Below, one piece after another: positions 62,615 through 64,000 of a stretch of 64,000 bases of DNA. Each line of letters opens with the position of its first letter. The stretch's first letter is position 1. Both the position numbers and the translations under genes were made by a program. The stretch comes from Candidatus Sericytochromatia bacterium S15B-MN24 CBMW_12 (GTDB lineage Bacteria; Cyanobacteriota; Sericytochromatia; S15B-MN24; UBA4093): positions 62,001 through 126,000 of the forward strand of contig DAZV01000030.1 of assembly GCA_002083825.1 (NCBI GenBank), read 5' to 3'. A model generated the notes under the pieces. The model did no database searches and was not told where the DNA came from. It saw only the letters and a list, made by a program, of their open reading frames with translations.

Positions 62615-63889
62615 ATGGCCACGGCCAACGCCACCAAACACACGCCCTATCGCTTCGTCATCGAGACTCTGCTCTTCCTGACCTACGCCGTCTTCGGGCT
62701 GTCATGGATCGCCATCACTCCCCTGATAGGCGAGCTTCAGGCCGAGTTCGACATCACCAGCGCGCAACTCGGAATGCTCAATACCATGGTCTCGGTGGCC
62801 AAGGTCGTGGCCCCGCTACTCACCGGCCTCTTGGCCGTACGCATCGGCTTGAAGAAGACGATCCTGCTCGGATCGCTCTGCATCTGCTTCGCGGCGATCG
62901 CCCCGTTCGCCTCCGACTTCAACCTCTTCCTGGCGAGTCGCTTCATCTTCGGAGTCGGCGGTGCCGTCGTCGTCACCCTGCTCGGCCCCATGGTCATGCA
63001 GTGGTTCCCCAAGGGCGAGATGCCCCTCGTCAACGCCTTCAACAACGTCGCCGTCAACACCGGCATCTCCATCACCCTCTTCACCACCGTTCCCCTCGCC
63101 GCCGCCCTGGGCTGGCGCAACGCCCTCCTGGTCTACGCCGGGCTCAGCGTCGCCCTGATGATCGCCTGGGCCGTCCTCGGAAGGGATCACGTGGCCGAGC
63201 CGCTCGCGGCCGGCGAGAAGTCCCCCGCCACCGTTCGCTACGCCGACGTCTGGAAGATGAAGGAGACCTGGATCATCGCCATCTCCTTCGCCGGTCCCCT
63301 GGCGCTCTACCTGGCCTTCAACACCTGGCTCCCCCGGTACTACATGGAGGCCTTCGGCATGAGCAAGGCGACGGCCTCGCAGTTCACCGGCCTCTTCAAC
63401 CTGGTGGGCATCCCCACGGCCATCATCGCGGGCATCCTCACCAAGCAACTCGGCCTGCGCCGGCCCTTCATCATCGGAGCGGGAGTCGTCATGGGCTTCG
63501 CGGCCTTCGGGATGTTCCTGACCCCCAACCCGCTCTTCATCACCATCGCGGCCATCTTCCTGGGAGCCTCGATGTTCACCTACGTCTCCCCCCTCTTCAC
63601 CACTCCGATGGAACTCAAGGGGATGACCCCCCAGCACGTTAGCCTGATGATGGGAACGGTCTTCAGCTGCGCGTACCTGTTCTCGTCGCTCTCGCCGGTG
63701 CTGGTGGGCCTGATGCGCGATGCGACGGGATCGTTCGTGCCGGCGTTCGCCGTCTGGGCCGTCTTCTCCTGGGTCCTGGCCCTGGGCGGCCTGCTGCTTC
63801 CCGAGACCGGTCCCCGGGGACAGCGTCCCGAGAACCAAGCGCCGGCGGTCGAGGAATCAGGCCGGCCTGAGGAGCTCTCCGCCCGCTGA
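62615..63889 (+). CDS. MFS permease
   Basis: The 424-residue protein has 12 predicted transmembrane helices in two halves, with an MFS-type loop (AVRIGLKKTILLGS). It resembles the NarK/CynX side of the superfamily, which take up small anions. As the last gene of the operon with an acyl-CoA synthetase and reductase, it may import a carboxylate such as a hydroxyacid, but no substrate is shown. It begins 15 bp after the reductase stop, behind AAAAGGAG. The C-terminal 30 residues are polar. Confidence 0.82.
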   Translation: MATANATKHTPYRFVIETLLFLTYAVFGLSWIAITPLIGELQAEFDITSAQLGMLNTMVSVAKVVAPLLTGLLAVRIGLKKTILLGSLCICFAAIAPFASDFNLFLASRFIFGVGGAVVVTLLGPMVMQWFPKGEMPLVNAFNNVAVNTGISITLFTTVPLAAALGWRNALLVYAGLSVALMIAWAVLGRDHVAEPLAAGEKSPATVRYADVWKMKETWIIAISFAGPLALYLAFNTWLPRYYMEAFGMSKATASQFTGLFNLVGIPTAIIAGILTKQLGLRRPFIIGAGVVMGFAAFGMFLTPNPLFITIAAIFLGASMFTYVSPLFTTPMELKGMTPQHVSLMMGTVFSCAYLFSSLSPVLVGLMRDATGSFVPAFAVWAVFSWVLALGGLLLPETGPRGQRPENQAPAVEESGRPEELSAR

Positions 63890-63918
63890 GTCACGATCGA
63901 TAGTCCCCCTGGCCTCGA

Positions 63919-63948
63919 CGGGGTCGTGCCGAACTTCGGCGCGACCCC
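63919..63948 (+). terminator. GC-rich hairpin at the end of the PHA cluster
   Basis: CGGGGTCG and CGACCCCG... pair around an inner GCCGAA-type loop, 30 bp past the last stop. No T-run follows, so the call is weak. Confidence 0.4.
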
Positions 63949-64000
63949 GCCGGACTGGGGGGCTGATCGCTTCGATCATGTGATTGATTGCGTGATCGGT

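Overview
The window is one contiguous, GC-rich, densely coded bacterial segment with about 50 genes on both strands. Several starts are TTG preceded by a clear Shine-Dalgarno, and the single tRNA lacks an encoded CCA. The housekeeping genes (a primary-type sigma factor, RF1, PrmC, NadE, leucyl aminopeptidase, GTP-type PEP carboxykinase, Tex) show this is chromosome, not plasmid or phage. The sigma factor reads like cyanobacterial-type SigA, and a HerA ATPase sits beside a small HAS-barrel-like partner. This would suit a non-photosynthetic relative of Cyanobacteria (for example Sericytochromatia), but that is a guess; no 16S or ribosomal protein is present to test it.

Layout. Positions 1-19060 are core: patatin-like phospholipase, AIM24-like protein, HAS-barrel protein plus HerA, small zinc-ribbon proteins, an ATP-grasp-like protein, an HD-GYP phosphodiesterase, PepA with a long Ala/Lys/Pro tail, NadE, sigma factor, a methyltransferase, a membrane Ser/Thr kinase followed by a NERD-pseudokinase fusion, then PrmC and RF1. 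A tRNA-Gly(GCC) at 19409-19480 has its own promoter and terminator. Immediately after it lies an accessory zone of about 12 kb (19.5-31.9 kb). It holds a Fic protein, a broken LexA/S24-like gene, two unknown genes in an operon, an AbiEi/AbiEii type IV toxin-antitoxin pair, C-terminal scraps of two transposases, a TetR regulator divergent from an alpha/beta hydrolase, a two-component system and a HEPN-type Abi protein. Duplicated and rearranged debris is scattered between them. This looks like a tRNA-associated genomic island with defence genes.

From 32 kb the core resumes: TSUP permease, haem-binding lipoprotein, MFS exporter, hemolysin III-like protein, CxxC zinc proteins, PLP decarboxylase, CPA2 antiporter, a likely Usp/AAE-antiporter/PEPCK operon, cupin, Tex plus a SNF2 helicase, and a CHASE histidine kinase.

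The last 10 kb (53.6-63.9 kb) is a polyhydroxyalkanoate (PHA) cluster: a lipoprotein with a PhaZ7-like AHSxG serine motif, a PhaR/PhaE-like subunit, a phasin-like protein, a class III/IV PHA synthase, a 1059-residue regulator combining a MalT-type ATPase with a C-terminal SARP/BTAD module, then an acyl-CoA synthetase, a PhaB/FabG-type reductase and an MFS permease. Both operons flanking the regulator carry the same upstream arrangement: two GTAAC boxes 11 bp apart, with the second 9 bp before a TAnnCT -10-like element. The simplest reading is that this regulator switches both operons on together. This is the strongest candidate in the window for an undescribed system. A second is the NERD-pseudokinase paired with an active membrane kinase.
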